Origin: Leptolyngbyaceae cyanobacterium M65_K2018_010
Lineage (GTDB): Bacteria > Cyanobacteriota > Cyanobacteriia > Phormidesmidales > Phormidesmidaceae
Length of the DNA: 15,678 nt
Assembly: GCA_015295885.1 (NCBI GenBank)
Contig: DVEE01000417.1
Span: forward strand, 1 to 15,678
Reading direction: 5' to 3'
Within the stretch, counting starts at the first letter, position 1; each line of letters opens with the position of its first letter. Position numbers and translations under genes: made by a program. This document shows, piece after piece, positions 1-6,751 of the stretch. The notes beneath the pieces are model-generated. The model saw nothing but the letters and a program-made list of their open reading frames with translations, searched no databases and had not been told where the DNA came from.

Positions 1-77
1 ACGTCTTCTGCTAAAATTCGGTTTCCCTTCCCGTTGCAGATCGAGCAAAGGCTAAGTTTTCGGAAATTTTAAGTAAA

Positions 78-1664
78 TTGTCTGCTGTGAACATTGCCGT
101 TACCCTAGCGGGAATTGCTGGTATCGTGGTCAGCTTTGTATTGTTGAACGGCTTGGTTCAGTTCAGCACTCAGGTTCTGGCCGCAACCTGGTTCCGTAGT
201 CACGCCGCTAAGCTTACCAACCTTCGGCAAAACATCACCGTGGCCCTGTTAGTGGCCTGCATTGCCCTCTGTGTACTGGTGGCAGCGGTGAACGGGGCAC
301 TCATTTTTCAGGGTAAAAGTGTTTCAGCCTTTTATCTGAATCTGCTGGCCAGCATTCCCCGCCAGTTTTGGACTCAACTGGCGATCGCCCTTTTCCAGTG
401 TATTAGCCTGTTGCTGCTGGTCAAACTCAGCCTGCCCTATGTGCTCAAAGCATTGGATCGGGCCTGTGTCCTGGCTCAAAATTCAGACCAAATTACCGCC
501 AACGACGAAAGCGTTCAAGCCTTTTTCAGTACCCTCAAAAAAGTTGCTGCCAATGGCATCTGGCTGTTGGCATTGATTCTCTGCAGCGATTTTCTGCGAG
601 CCCCCCCTATCGTCACCAAATACCTCACCGTTGGTTTGAAAGCGTATCTGGCCATTTCCCTGGGGCGATTGATTATCAAACTGCTGTCGGTGCTGATCGA
701 TACGCTAGATGCCTTGAGCTTGCGATATTCCAGCCCTGATAACCTGTTGCGCCATTACGAGCGCTTTCGTCACCTGGTGCCAGCCTTGAAAAAGGCGCTG
801 GAATATATTTTGTATGTTGCGATCGCTACTTTAGTCATTCACGATATCGACTCTATCGCCTGGGTGACAGCCTATGCCGATGAAATTATTCAAATTATCG
901 GTCTGTATTTCCTATGTGGGGTATTTATTGAAATCTCCAATATCATCCTCGAAGATTTAGTCCTTAAAACCGATCATCTGACCGACCTACAACGGCAGCG
1001 CCGCCTGACCATCATTCCCCTCTTCAAAAGCGTCTTAAAATACGTGACCTATTTTGTCGGTGGCATTATTGTGCTCAACCTGATTGGCATCAATCCCGCG
1101 CCCATTTTGGCCGGGGCTGGCATTGTGGGTCTGGCGGTCGGGTTTGGGGCGCAAAACTTGATTAATGATATTGTTTGCGGCTTCTTTATCTTGTTTGAAA
1201 ACTACTACTTAGTTGGCGATTACATCGAGGCTGGCAAAGAAGAAGAGCGGGTGGTCGAAGGAACGGTCGAGGCCATCGAACTCCGCACCACTCACATTCG
1301 CCATCCCGATGGCCAGTTACAGATTATTCGCAATGGCGAAATTGGCTCCATCGTCAATTATTCAAAGCAATACGCCTATGCCACCGTCGATGTACCAGTT
1401 CCGCCAGGGCTGGAATTAGAGCCGATTTATCAACTGATTCACCAGGTTGGTGAGCGACTTCAAGGGGAATGCTCAGACGTGCTAGAGGCTACTCAAGTTG
1501 AAGGGCTCGAAAGCTTTGATGTGGATAATCTAGTGATTCGCACCGTGACCCGGGTGAAACCTGGCAAGCACCTCCATGTTCAACGGTTGTTGCGCAGCAA
1601 GCTCAAAGCGGCCTTTGATCGTCAGCTTGTTCAAAAAACTCCGGCCCGTTTAGAACCCGTTTAG
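78..1664 (+). CDS. MscS-family mechanosensitive ion channel, large multi-TM form
   Basis: This is a membrane channel expected to gate on membrane tension and release solutes during hypo-osmotic shock. The conserved MscS core is at about residues 335-430. A glycine/alanine-rich pore helix (AGAGIVGLAVGFGAQNLI) is followed by FENYYLVGDYIEAG and by the beta domain with RTTHIRHPDGQLQIIRNGEI, which matches the E. coli MscS layout of TM3 then beta domain. At 528 residues it is much longer than E. coli MscS (about 286). The extra N-terminal 300 residues hold several hydrophobic segments, as in the larger multi-TM MscS relatives of cyanobacteria. No ATG is available: the choice is TTG at 78 or GTG at 87, and the frame is open back to a stop at 12-14. 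The Shine-Dalgarno sequence is weak, so the start is uncertain. It stands alone on the plus strand. Family call is secure; gating properties are inferred. Confidence 0.92.
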   Translation: MSAVNIAVTLAGIAGIVVSFVLLNGLVQFSTQVLAATWFRSHAAKLTNLRQNITVALLVACIALCVLVAAVNGALIFQGKSVSAFYLNLLASIPRQFWTQLAIALFQCISLLLLVKLSLPYVLKALDRACVLAQNSDQITANDESVQAFFSTLKKVAANGIWLLALILCSDFLRAPPIVTKYLTVGLKAYLAISLGRLIIKLLSVLIDTLDALSLRYSSPDNLLRHYERFRHLVPALKKALEYILYVAIATLVIHDIDSIAWVTAYADEIIQIIGLYFLCGVFIEISNIILEDLVLKTDHLTDLQRQRRLTIIPLFKSVLKYVTYFVGGIIVLNLIGINPAPILAGAGIVGLAVGFGAQNLINDIVCGFFILFENYYLVGDYIEAGKEEERVVEGTVEAIELRTTHIRHPDGQLQIIRNGEIGSIVNYSKQYAYATVDVPVPPGLELEPIYQLIHQVGERLQGECSDVLEATQVEGLESFDVDNLVIRTVTRVKPGKHLHVQRLLRSKLKAAFDRQLVQKTPARLEPV

Positions 1665-1800
1665 GGTAGTCCCTCAAGGCGGGCCGGGTATCCCTTAAAA
1701 GGAGATTTCCGATTCCCCTCTTCTGCCTGGGAGAGAGGGCTGGCGAGGAGTTTGTGATCTACTGATACCAGGAGGTGGCCTGCTGATGCAGTTGTTTAAG

Positions 1801-1831
1801 CTTTTCCCGCAGTTGTGGGAGGGGCGAAAAG
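1801..1831. terminator. Weak inverted repeat between convergent genes
   Basis: CTTTTC at 1801-1806 pairs with GAAAAG at 1826-1831, with a few extra C:G pairs inside. It lies in the 200-bp gap between the 3' ends of the MscS gene and the TPR gene, where a terminator is expected. No run of T follows on either strand, so a rho-independent terminator is only a possibility. The remainder of 1665-1864 shows nothing else I can support. Confidence 0.2.
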
Positions 1832-1864
1832 GCCATCGCTGTGTACGCCCAACTTGGACGATCG

Positions 1865-2890
1865 TCAGAATTGCAGGAGGCGATTATTAAACTCTACCTG
1901 GAGGCTGGGAATGGCCAAGCTCCTGGCGATGGCCAACCCTCGGTGGTAGGCCTCTAGGGCTCTGGGGTAATCACCCAGGGCAAAGTAGTAATCCCCTAGC
2001 CAGCGCAGGGTTACGGCGGTTTGACGATTGGGGGCAGCGGTGTTGGGGGTAAGGGCGACGCGAAGATCCAGGTAGGTCTTGGCTATATCCATCTGGTCGC
2101 GCCCGAAGTAAATGGTCAGCAGGCCATCCAGGGCCCGCAACGATATGTTTGCATCCGCCGCTTTTTCCCCCTCTGCTAAAGCCACGCGGTAAGCTCCGAT
2201 GGCATTATTTTCTCGGCCCAGGGCTAGATAGACATCGCCCAGGTTATTCGAGGTATGGGCGTAGCCCAGGGTGTCACCGGCTTGCAGGCGGTAGTTGGCG
2301 GCCACCTCCAGCAACTTTACGGCCTTGTCCAGATCACCTGCTTCGGTGGCCACCAGGCCCAGATTACTCAGGGACAGGCCGATGGCCTGGGGGTTGCGGG
2401 TAGGGCGAGCTAGCACCAGGGCTTCCTCAAACTTAGCCTGCCCTTCGTTGAGACGCCCTTGATTAAGGTAGAGGGAACCGAGGTTATTCAACCCAAAGAT
2501 GACTCCCAAGAGGTCATTGCTCTCGCGGGCGGCGGCTATACGCCGGTTCAAGGCTGGCTCCGCTTGGGGATATTCGCCCAGGGAAATGTAGGCTATGGCC
2601 ATGGCGCTGTAGGCTTGGCCTTGGGCCCGAGTATCCCCTAAAAAGCGATAAATTTCAGCCGCCTCAGCCCAGGACAGAACGGCCTCCTCGAGCTGGCCGC
2701 TGGCGGCTTGCTGATTACCCAACTGCATCCACTCCTCGGCGGCTTGGCGCGATCGCCCCTGGGGAGGGTTATTGGGTTGAATGTTGAGCTGCTGATTTAG
2801 GTTCGAGGCCAGCCCCGGTTGGGCCATCCAGGGCAGAATCGCCAAGGACCCAAGGCAAAGGTAACGTCGTAGGAGGCGGGACAGATTCAT
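1865..2890 (-). CDS. Exported tetratricopeptide-repeat protein
   Basis: A 341-residue protein with an N-terminal signal peptide (basic SRLLRRY, hydrophobic LCLGSLAILPWMA, then a likely cleavage after GLA-S), followed by tandem TPR units of about 34-40 residues. Repeat cores such as WMQLGNQQAASGQLEEAV, AYSAMAIAYISLGEYPQAE and WLGDYYFALGDYPRALEAY are visible and cover nearly the whole mature protein. TPR solenoids are protein-binding scaffolds, so the mature protein probably acts in the periplasm or thylakoid lumen as an adaptor; no catalytic motif is seen. ATG at 2890 is preferred because it places a normal signal peptide at the N-terminus. A GTG at 2908 would add six residues. It lies directly downstream of the sigma-like gene (21 nt from its stop), so the two are probably co-transcribed. 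The partner protein is unknown. Confidence 0.82.
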   Translation of the reverse strand: MNLSRLLRRYLCLGSLAILPWMAQPGLASNLNQQLNIQPNNPPQGRSRQAAEEWMQLGNQQAASGQLEEAVLSWAEAAEIYRFLGDTRAQGQAYSAMAIAYISLGEYPQAEPALNRRIAAARESNDLLGVIFGLNNLGSLYLNQGRLNEGQAKFEEALVLARPTRNPQAIGLSLSNLGLVATEAGDLDKAVKLLEVAANYRLQAGDTLGYAHTSNNLGDVYLALGRENNAIGAYRVALAEGEKAADANISLRALDGLLTIYFGRDQMDIAKTYLDLRVALTPNTAAPNRQTAVTLRWLGDYYFALGDYPRALEAYHRGLAIARSLAIPSLQVEFNNRLLQF

Positions 2891-2911
2891 CGGACACACT
2901 TCGCTCACACG

Positions 2912-3658
2912 TCAAGGCTGGGTTAGGGAGGGAGCCGGTGCCAGAGGTAGGTCGGCTAACCCCGACAGATCAAACAGCCCATCCAGTAGCTCATCATCCC
3001 CCGGTGAGGGCAAAGGCTGGATCAGCTGGTGCAGATAGATTTCCCGAATATCCTCCGGTAAGGCCTCTTCTAACCGATGGTGGGCCAACTCCAATCGCTG
3101 CCGCACGTCCTCCGCTGAAACGGGTTCCCCCTCAGCGCGCAGGTAGGCGACAATGCGGGCTTCGCTCCAACGGAAGGGCATGGCCATGACCAGAATCAAC
3201 CGATCCAGAGGAGGTAGTCGATCCAGGGCCTGCTCTAGATAGCACCAGAGGGGGGGAGAAGCGTCTGCCAGGGAGTAGTGAATAGACTCGACCTCGGGAA
3301 CCACGGCCTGGTTAATGCAAAGGGCGGTTACGTTAATGATCCAGTTTTGCAGGGTGAAGGGCCGCTCCCCGGCCTGGCTAGGCGAGTGCTCGGGGCATTC
3401 CACTCCACCCAACTCCAGCAAGATATGTCGCCAGGTTAGGGCAAACAGGTAATCGGCCTGCACGGGTGATCGGGCTGAATGGCGAATCAAACTGTAGACC
3501 ACCGGGCTGTAGCGACAAAAAATAGCGGTGAAATACCGGCCTGATTCACCATGGCGCTGAAATAGGTGGACCAACTCCTGATCGCTCAGGTGCTGCAGAG
3601 ACTGAACGAGCTGGTGATCGCACTCTGGGAACTGGGGAATGTTCACGGTACTGGACAT
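2912..3658 (-). CDS. Sigma-70-family (ECF-like) RNA polymerase sigma factor
   Basis: A 248-residue cytoplasmic protein with a two-domain sigma layout. Residues about 24-95 (SDQELVHLFQRHGESGRYFTAIFCRY, then VYSLIRHSARSP and ADYLFALTWRHI) resemble region 2 of sigma factors, which binds core polymerase and the -10 element. Residues about 138-200 (LEQALDRLPPLDRLILVMAMPF, RIVAYLR, VRQRLELAHHRLEEALP) resemble region 4, a helix-turn-helix for the -35 element. A proline-rich tail of about 45 residues follows and is not part of the usual fold. The start is ATG at 3658, without a strong Shine-Dalgarno sequence. No anti-sigma factor is adjacent; the co-directional neighbour is an exported TPR protein, which could take part in sensing (inference). 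Region 2 is divergent, so it could be a sigma-like paralogue. The sigma assignment rests on pattern, not alignment. Confidence 0.68.
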   Translation of the reverse strand: MSSTVNIPQFPECDHQLVQSLQHLSDQELVHLFQRHGESGRYFTAIFCRYSPVVYSLIRHSARSPVQADYLFALTWRHILLELGGVECPEHSPSQAGERPFTLQNWIINVTALCINQAVVPEVESIHYSLADASPPLWCYLEQALDRLPPLDRLILVMAMPFRWSEARIVAYLRAEGEPVSAEDVRQRLELAHHRLEEALPEDIREIYLHQLIQPLPSPGDDELLDGLFDLSGLADLPLAPAPSLTQP

Positions 3659-3744
3659 GGGTGACGCCGTCTTAAACGCAACAACGGACAGTTAGGGAAA
3701 GCTAGCCTCTAATATATCTATCTCGGCCATATTGCACACCCAAA

Positions 3745-3764
3745 ATTTACAGAATCGTGTAAAT
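3745..3764. promoter_or_regulatory. Dyad ATTTACA-N6-TGTAAAT, possible operator
   Basis: A perfect 7-bp inverted repeat with a 6-bp spacer (gaatcg) about 90 bp upstream of the sigma-like start. The 20-bp size and AT-rich arms fit a dimeric helix-turn-helix regulator. It does not match the NtcA (GTA-N8-TAC) or cyanobacterial LexA patterns that I know. The regulator is unidentified, and chance occurrence is possible. Confidence 0.35.
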
Positions 3765-4011
3765 CCGAGTTTTTGACCGCGTCCCCCTTCCCGGCTAGGG
3801 AGTGAGCAGTGGTAAAGATAGGAAGGGAGATCTGTGGACTGAGCGATCGCCAGTGATTTGCCGCCAGCGCAGTGGTCCTTGGGCCTGTAGTAGCACCGTT
3901 AGGTTCCCGGAATTCCCCAGGGAGTTGATACACTAGGAGGCACTTGGGATTGAGGTGGCAACCCTCCCTGGATTCACAGGTCACAGAGCATCTTGATTTC
4001 AAGCTACAGCC

Positions 4012-4024
4012 CGGGGTTACCCCG
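4012..4024. repeat. Short GC hairpin followed by T-rich tract
   Basis: CGGGG at 4012-4016 and CCCCG at 4020-4024 form a 5-bp stem with loop TTA. Downstream on the plus strand is a T-rich stretch (4034-4066). This looks like a weak intrinsic terminator or attenuator in the leader of the VOC gene, but the stem is short. Confidence 0.25.
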
Positions 4025-4074
4025 CTGACGGTCCTTTATTTTTTCTGTTATTCGTCCTTTTTCCAGCCCTATTG

Positions 4075-4665
4075 ATGATGTTGACCTCTCTGCCCTTGCC
4101 CCATGCACCCTTGGGTTTGGTAGCGGCCCTGCTAGGCTTACCCTTCGACAGCATTCTGTCTACCCAGGGCATTATGGTGATGTTGCTGGTGGCCTATGCC
4201 GGGGCCATGTGGATGTTTCTTAAAAGTGCCCCCAAGGTTTACACCATCATGGTTTCAGACTTGGATGTGGCCCGCCGGTTCTACGAAGAGATGCTCAATC
4301 TACCGGCGGCGGACGTGCCTCTACACTACTACTACAACTACGAGCAGAGCCTGGGCACCGCTGCCCTAGATCCACTGTACATGGGCAGTGCCTCCAGTCT
4401 CTCCGCCGCTCGCTCCATCGGGAGCCCCGAGGGCCTATGGTATCAACTACGCAAAAATACTCAACTGCATGTGATCTCCGGGGCCAGTTTGGGGCAACGT
4501 AACCGTCAACGCCATGTCTGCTTTGACCACAACTGCCTGGAATATATCCTGATGCGAGTCCAGCTCAGTGGCACACCGCACAAAATTCGCAGCAACAAGC
4601 CCCTCAATTTTCTGGTGAGGGATTATCAGGATCAGGTGATTGAACTGGCTGAGGTGGATAGCTAA
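4075..4665 (+). CDS. Membrane-anchored VOC (glyoxalase-fold) domain protein
   Basis: A 196-residue protein with one N-terminal hydrophobic segment (about residues 28-48, GIMVMLLVAYAGAMWMFL) and a cytosol-sized C-terminal domain. The domain starts with VYTIMVSDLDVARRFYEEML, the typical beta-alpha opening of a vicinal oxygen chelate module (FYE after a V.DLD turn). It closes with PLNFLVRDYQDQVIELAEV, the typical D.(D/G).Q/N.IEL ending. VOC proteins include glyoxalases, extradiol dioxygenases and resistance proteins. Here the first-strand position that often carries a metal-binding His holds Thr/Ile, so an enzymatic role is not assured. The TTG at 4072 is one codon upstream of ATG 4075, and ATG at 4078 is also possible. 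No clear Shine-Dalgarno sequence is visible. It converges on upp with 27 bp between stops. Substrate unknown. Confidence 0.72.
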   Translation: MMLTSLPLPHAPLGLVAALLGLPFDSILSTQGIMVMLLVAYAGAMWMFLKSAPKVYTIMVSDLDVARRFYEEMLNLPAADVPLHYYYNYEQSLGTAALDPLYMGSASSLSAARSIGSPEGLWYQLRKNTQLHVISGASLGQRNRQRHVCFDHNCLEYILMRVQLSGTPHKIRSNKPLNFLVRDYQDQVIELAEVDS

Positions 4666-4672
4666 GGGTAGG

Positions 4673-4682
4673 GGATCGATCC
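4673..4682. repeat. 10-bp palindrome GGATCGATCC between convergent genes
   Basis: A perfect palindrome in the 27-bp gap between the VOC stop and the upp stop. It has no loop or T-tract, so it is a poor terminator. It is noted because it is the only structure in that gap. Confidence 0.3.
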
Positions 4683-4692
4683 ACGTCTGCGC

Positions 4693-5349
4693 CTATCGGG
4701 TGCCAAACAGGCGGTCACCGGCATCCCCCAGGCCTGGCAAAATGTAACCCTGGTCGTTGAGCTTTTCGTCGATGGCCGCTGTATAGAGGGGAACATCGGG
4801 GTGTTCGTGATGGAAGTGCTCGATACCCTCGGGTGCGGCTAACAGGCAGAGGAACCGGAGCGATCGCGGATTGGCTTGCTTCAGGGGATAGAGGGCTGCC
4901 ACCGCCGTATTGCCGGTAGCAATCATGGGGTCCACCACCAAGACATCCCGATCCGATAAATCCTCAGGCACCTTGAAGAAGTACTCAATGACCCGCAGGG
5001 TTTGGGGATCGCGGTAGAGGCCAATGTGGCCCACCCGAGCCGAGGGAATCAGCTCTAGAATGCCATCTAGAATGCCCTGGCCAGCCCGCATGATGGAGAC
5101 CACTACCAGCTTCTTCTCTGGGGCGAGTACAGGGGCTGCCATGGTAGCCAGCGGCGTTTGAATGGTTTCCAGCTTAAGGGGAAAATCCCGCGTGACTTCG
5201 TAGGCCATCAGCAGGCTGATTTCCTTGAGCAAGGTGCGAAACTTAGCCGTGCTGGTTTCCGCCCGCCGCATCAGGGTGAGCTTGTGCTGGATCAGGGGAT
5301 GGTTGATCACATGGAGGTTCGACATGGAAGGTGGGTTTGAATTTTGCAT
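4693..5349 (-). CDS. upp: Uracil phosphoribosyltransferase
   Basis: Catalyses uracil + PRPP to UMP + pyrophosphate in the cytoplasm. The hallmarks are all present: IMRAGQGILDG (residues 86-96), the PRPP-binding loop VDPMIATGNTAVAAL (139-153, with DPMIATGNT in place of the commoner DPMLATGGS) and the C-terminal uracil-binding segment GYILPGLGDAGDRLFGT (201-217). The length of 218 is close to E. coli Upp (208). ATG at 5349 is chosen because AGGA lies just upstream; ATG at 5325 (MSNLHVINHP) would give a length nearer the family norm. The gene begins 11 nt after the URC4 stop, so it is almost certainly co-transcribed with it. In this setting it is more likely the UMP-forming step of the URC uracil-catabolic pathway (the role of yeast URC6) than simple salvage, though both are possible. 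Confidence 0.96.
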   Translation of the reverse strand: MQNSNPPSMSNLHVINHPLIQHKLTLMRRAETSTAKFRTLLKEISLLMAYEVTRDFPLKLETIQTPLATMAAPVLAPEKKLVVVSIMRAGQGILDGILELIPSARVGHIGLYRDPQTLRVIEYFFKVPEDLSDRDVLVVDPMIATGNTAVAALYPLKQANPRSLRFLCLLAAPEGIEHFHHEHPDVPLYTAAIDEKLNDQGYILPGLGDAGDRLFGTR

Positions 5350-5360
5350 GGGGTCCTGCC

Positions 5361-6629
5361 TTAAAACACCGTGCCATCGCTCAGCAAGGTAATCGGTGGG
5401 GGGCCACCGGGGCGTTTTTCCGCCGCAATTTGGCGACCAGCCGTCCAGGTGCCCCCCTGGAGAACTTTGACCAGAGGGAGGGCCTCTGGGCTGAGGTTGA
5501 GCCGCTGTCGCAGGTCATGGGCCAGGTCATCGAGCAGGCAGAGGGTGAGGGCACGCCATTCGACGATCACCGGCGAGTCGGGTGGGTGGGCGATTTGGGT
5601 CACCGCTGGAGATTTTGGCACCAATACCCCCAGATCCATAAACAGGCCGCCATTGCGGTATTCCGCTAGGCCGGTGAGCTGATCCAGGTCGGTAATCGTC
5701 AGGCCCAGTTCCTGGAGGGGTTCCAAGAGGGAATAGGTGAGCCACTGGGAGAGTTTGTGGAAGGGAACGAGTTGGCGACCAGGGGCAGAGTCGGGCAGTT
5801 GGGGATGGGGCCAAACGTCCCCCAGGTTGACTCCCCCCAGCACCACCCGCCCTGGCCAAATGGTTCCCAGGCTGTGCAGAACAGTCTGCAAAACCGCAAC
5901 CGCGGATAGACGACCCTGTAGCGCCTGGTGTTGCCAATAATCGACCAGGTGACCGGGACGGGGAACGGCGGTGCCAAACCACTGGGGGTATTGGTTAAGG
6001 GTGTGTCCTAGCTTTTGCAGGAGTTGCACCCGGCCCTCTAGACCCAGGAGCGGATTGGTTGGGGTTACCTGAAAGGCCTGGGCCAAGGAGTCGGTTGTGA
6101 GCTGCGCCAGGCCGGCGGCGTCGGCCTGCCAGGGCGTATCTGGCCGGCTAGAGAAAAGCCCCTGGGTAAAGCTGTGGAAGCTGGCCATCGCTAACCCCTC
6201 CGATCGCTGCCATGCTAGGCCGGTCTGAGGTTCCACATACCGCCAGGCACTGCCCGCTCCGGCATCGAGCAGTACACTGGTTACCGCTAAATCCACCTTC
6301 AGCCGGGCCCGTTCCAGGGCAGATAGGCGAGACAGGGCTGGTTCCAGCAGGTCAAGCCGGGACTGCCCCCCAACTTCAAAATGCCGCCAGCGAGAGTGAA
6401 AGGGAATGGCAGCCTGGGGATACCGCTGATCGATCAGCCGCTGGACGTAGGTGGTTGCCGCCGGTAGGGCATCCAGGTTAAGCCGAAAGTGATGAAGGCG
6501 GTCCTGACGGGCCAGGTAAAATAGCGCCCGGCAGCGATCGCGAATGGCCTGAGGACTTTGGAGGTAGACTACGGCCTCAAACGCTTCATCCTCGCCACGG
6601 ATGGGTTCACCCCATGGGTCCTCTGCCAT
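5361..6629 (-). CDS. URC4: URC4/Urg3 family protein (DUF1688), uracil catabolism
   Basis: A 422-residue soluble protein matching the DUF1688 family, whose founding members are URC4 of the yeast Lachancea kluyveri and urg3 of Schizosaccharomyces pombe. Family-typical stretches are SRWRHFEVGG near residue 82, LSALERARLKVDLAVTSVLLDAGAGSAWRY (103-132), RSEGLAMASFHSF (142-154) and the C-terminal EYRNGGLFMDLGVL and VEWRALTLCLLDDLA. Yeast genetics places URC4 in the pathway that degrades uracil through UMP; its exact reaction is, to my knowledge, unsettled. ATG at 6629 has an exceptional Shine-Dalgarno sequence. URC1 is 122 bp upstream and upp 11 nt downstream, which supports the pathway assignment independently of sequence. 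Family call is strong; the reaction is unknown. Confidence 0.9.
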   Translation of the reverse strand: MAEDPWGEPIRGEDEAFEAVVYLQSPQAIRDRCRALFYLARQDRLHHFRLNLDALPAATTYVQRLIDQRYPQAAIPFHSRWRHFEVGGQSRLDLLEPALSRLSALERARLKVDLAVTSVLLDAGAGSAWRYVEPQTGLAWQRSEGLAMASFHSFTQGLFSSRPDTPWQADAAGLAQLTTDSLAQAFQVTPTNPLLGLEGRVQLLQKLGHTLNQYPQWFGTAVPRPGHLVDYWQHQALQGRLSAVAVLQTVLHSLGTIWPGRVVLGGVNLGDVWPHPQLPDSAPGRQLVPFHKLSQWLTYSLLEPLQELGLTITDLDQLTGLAEYRNGGLFMDLGVLVPKSPAVTQIAHPPDSPVIVEWRALTLCLLDDLAHDLRQRLNLSPEALPLVKVLQGGTWTAGRQIAAEKRPGGPPPITLLSDGTVF

Positions 6630-6630
6630 C

Positions 6631-6641
6631 GATCACCTCCT
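6631..6641 (-). promoter_or_regulatory. Extended Shine-Dalgarno sequence of URC4
   Basis: On the minus strand AGGAGGTGATC, 11 contiguous nt complementary to the conserved 3' end of bacterial 16S rRNA (GATCACCTCCT), with its AGGAGG core 6 nt before the ATG at 6629. Most other starts in this window have weak or no such sequence. It fixes the URC4 start. Confidence 0.85.
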
Positions 6642-6751
6642 GGAAATTGAATCAAACTAGTCCTGGCAGAGCCGGCCAGCCAGTCGGGTGGATTCAAGCG
6701 GTAGATCCGGTTCACCCTGGGGGCATAGGCCCTAGCTCCCAGCGATCCCTC

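Larger units (their letters stand above)
3659..4074. other. 416-bp intergenic region between divergent sigma-like and VOC genes
   Basis: Both flanking genes point outward, so the region should hold two promoters. I see a 20-bp dyad at 3745-3764, one HIP1 palindrome at 3843-3850 and a short CGGGG-TTA-CCCCG hairpin at 4012-4024 followed by T-rich DNA. An open frame at 3718-4002 (minus) encodes a low-complexity-free but cysteine- and serine-rich peptide without recognisable family features, and I do not treat it as a gene. No known cyanobacterial structured RNA (6S, tmRNA, RNase P) was recognised here. Confidence 0.5.

Noticed and set aside
3718..4002. 94-codon open frame on the minus strand in the sigma/VOC intergenic region
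   Set aside because: No ribosome site, no family-like pattern, and it would cover the probable promoter region; composition looks random.
5331..5982. Several frames overlapping URC4 on both strands
   Set aside because: Shadows of the DUF1688 gene caused by high GC content.
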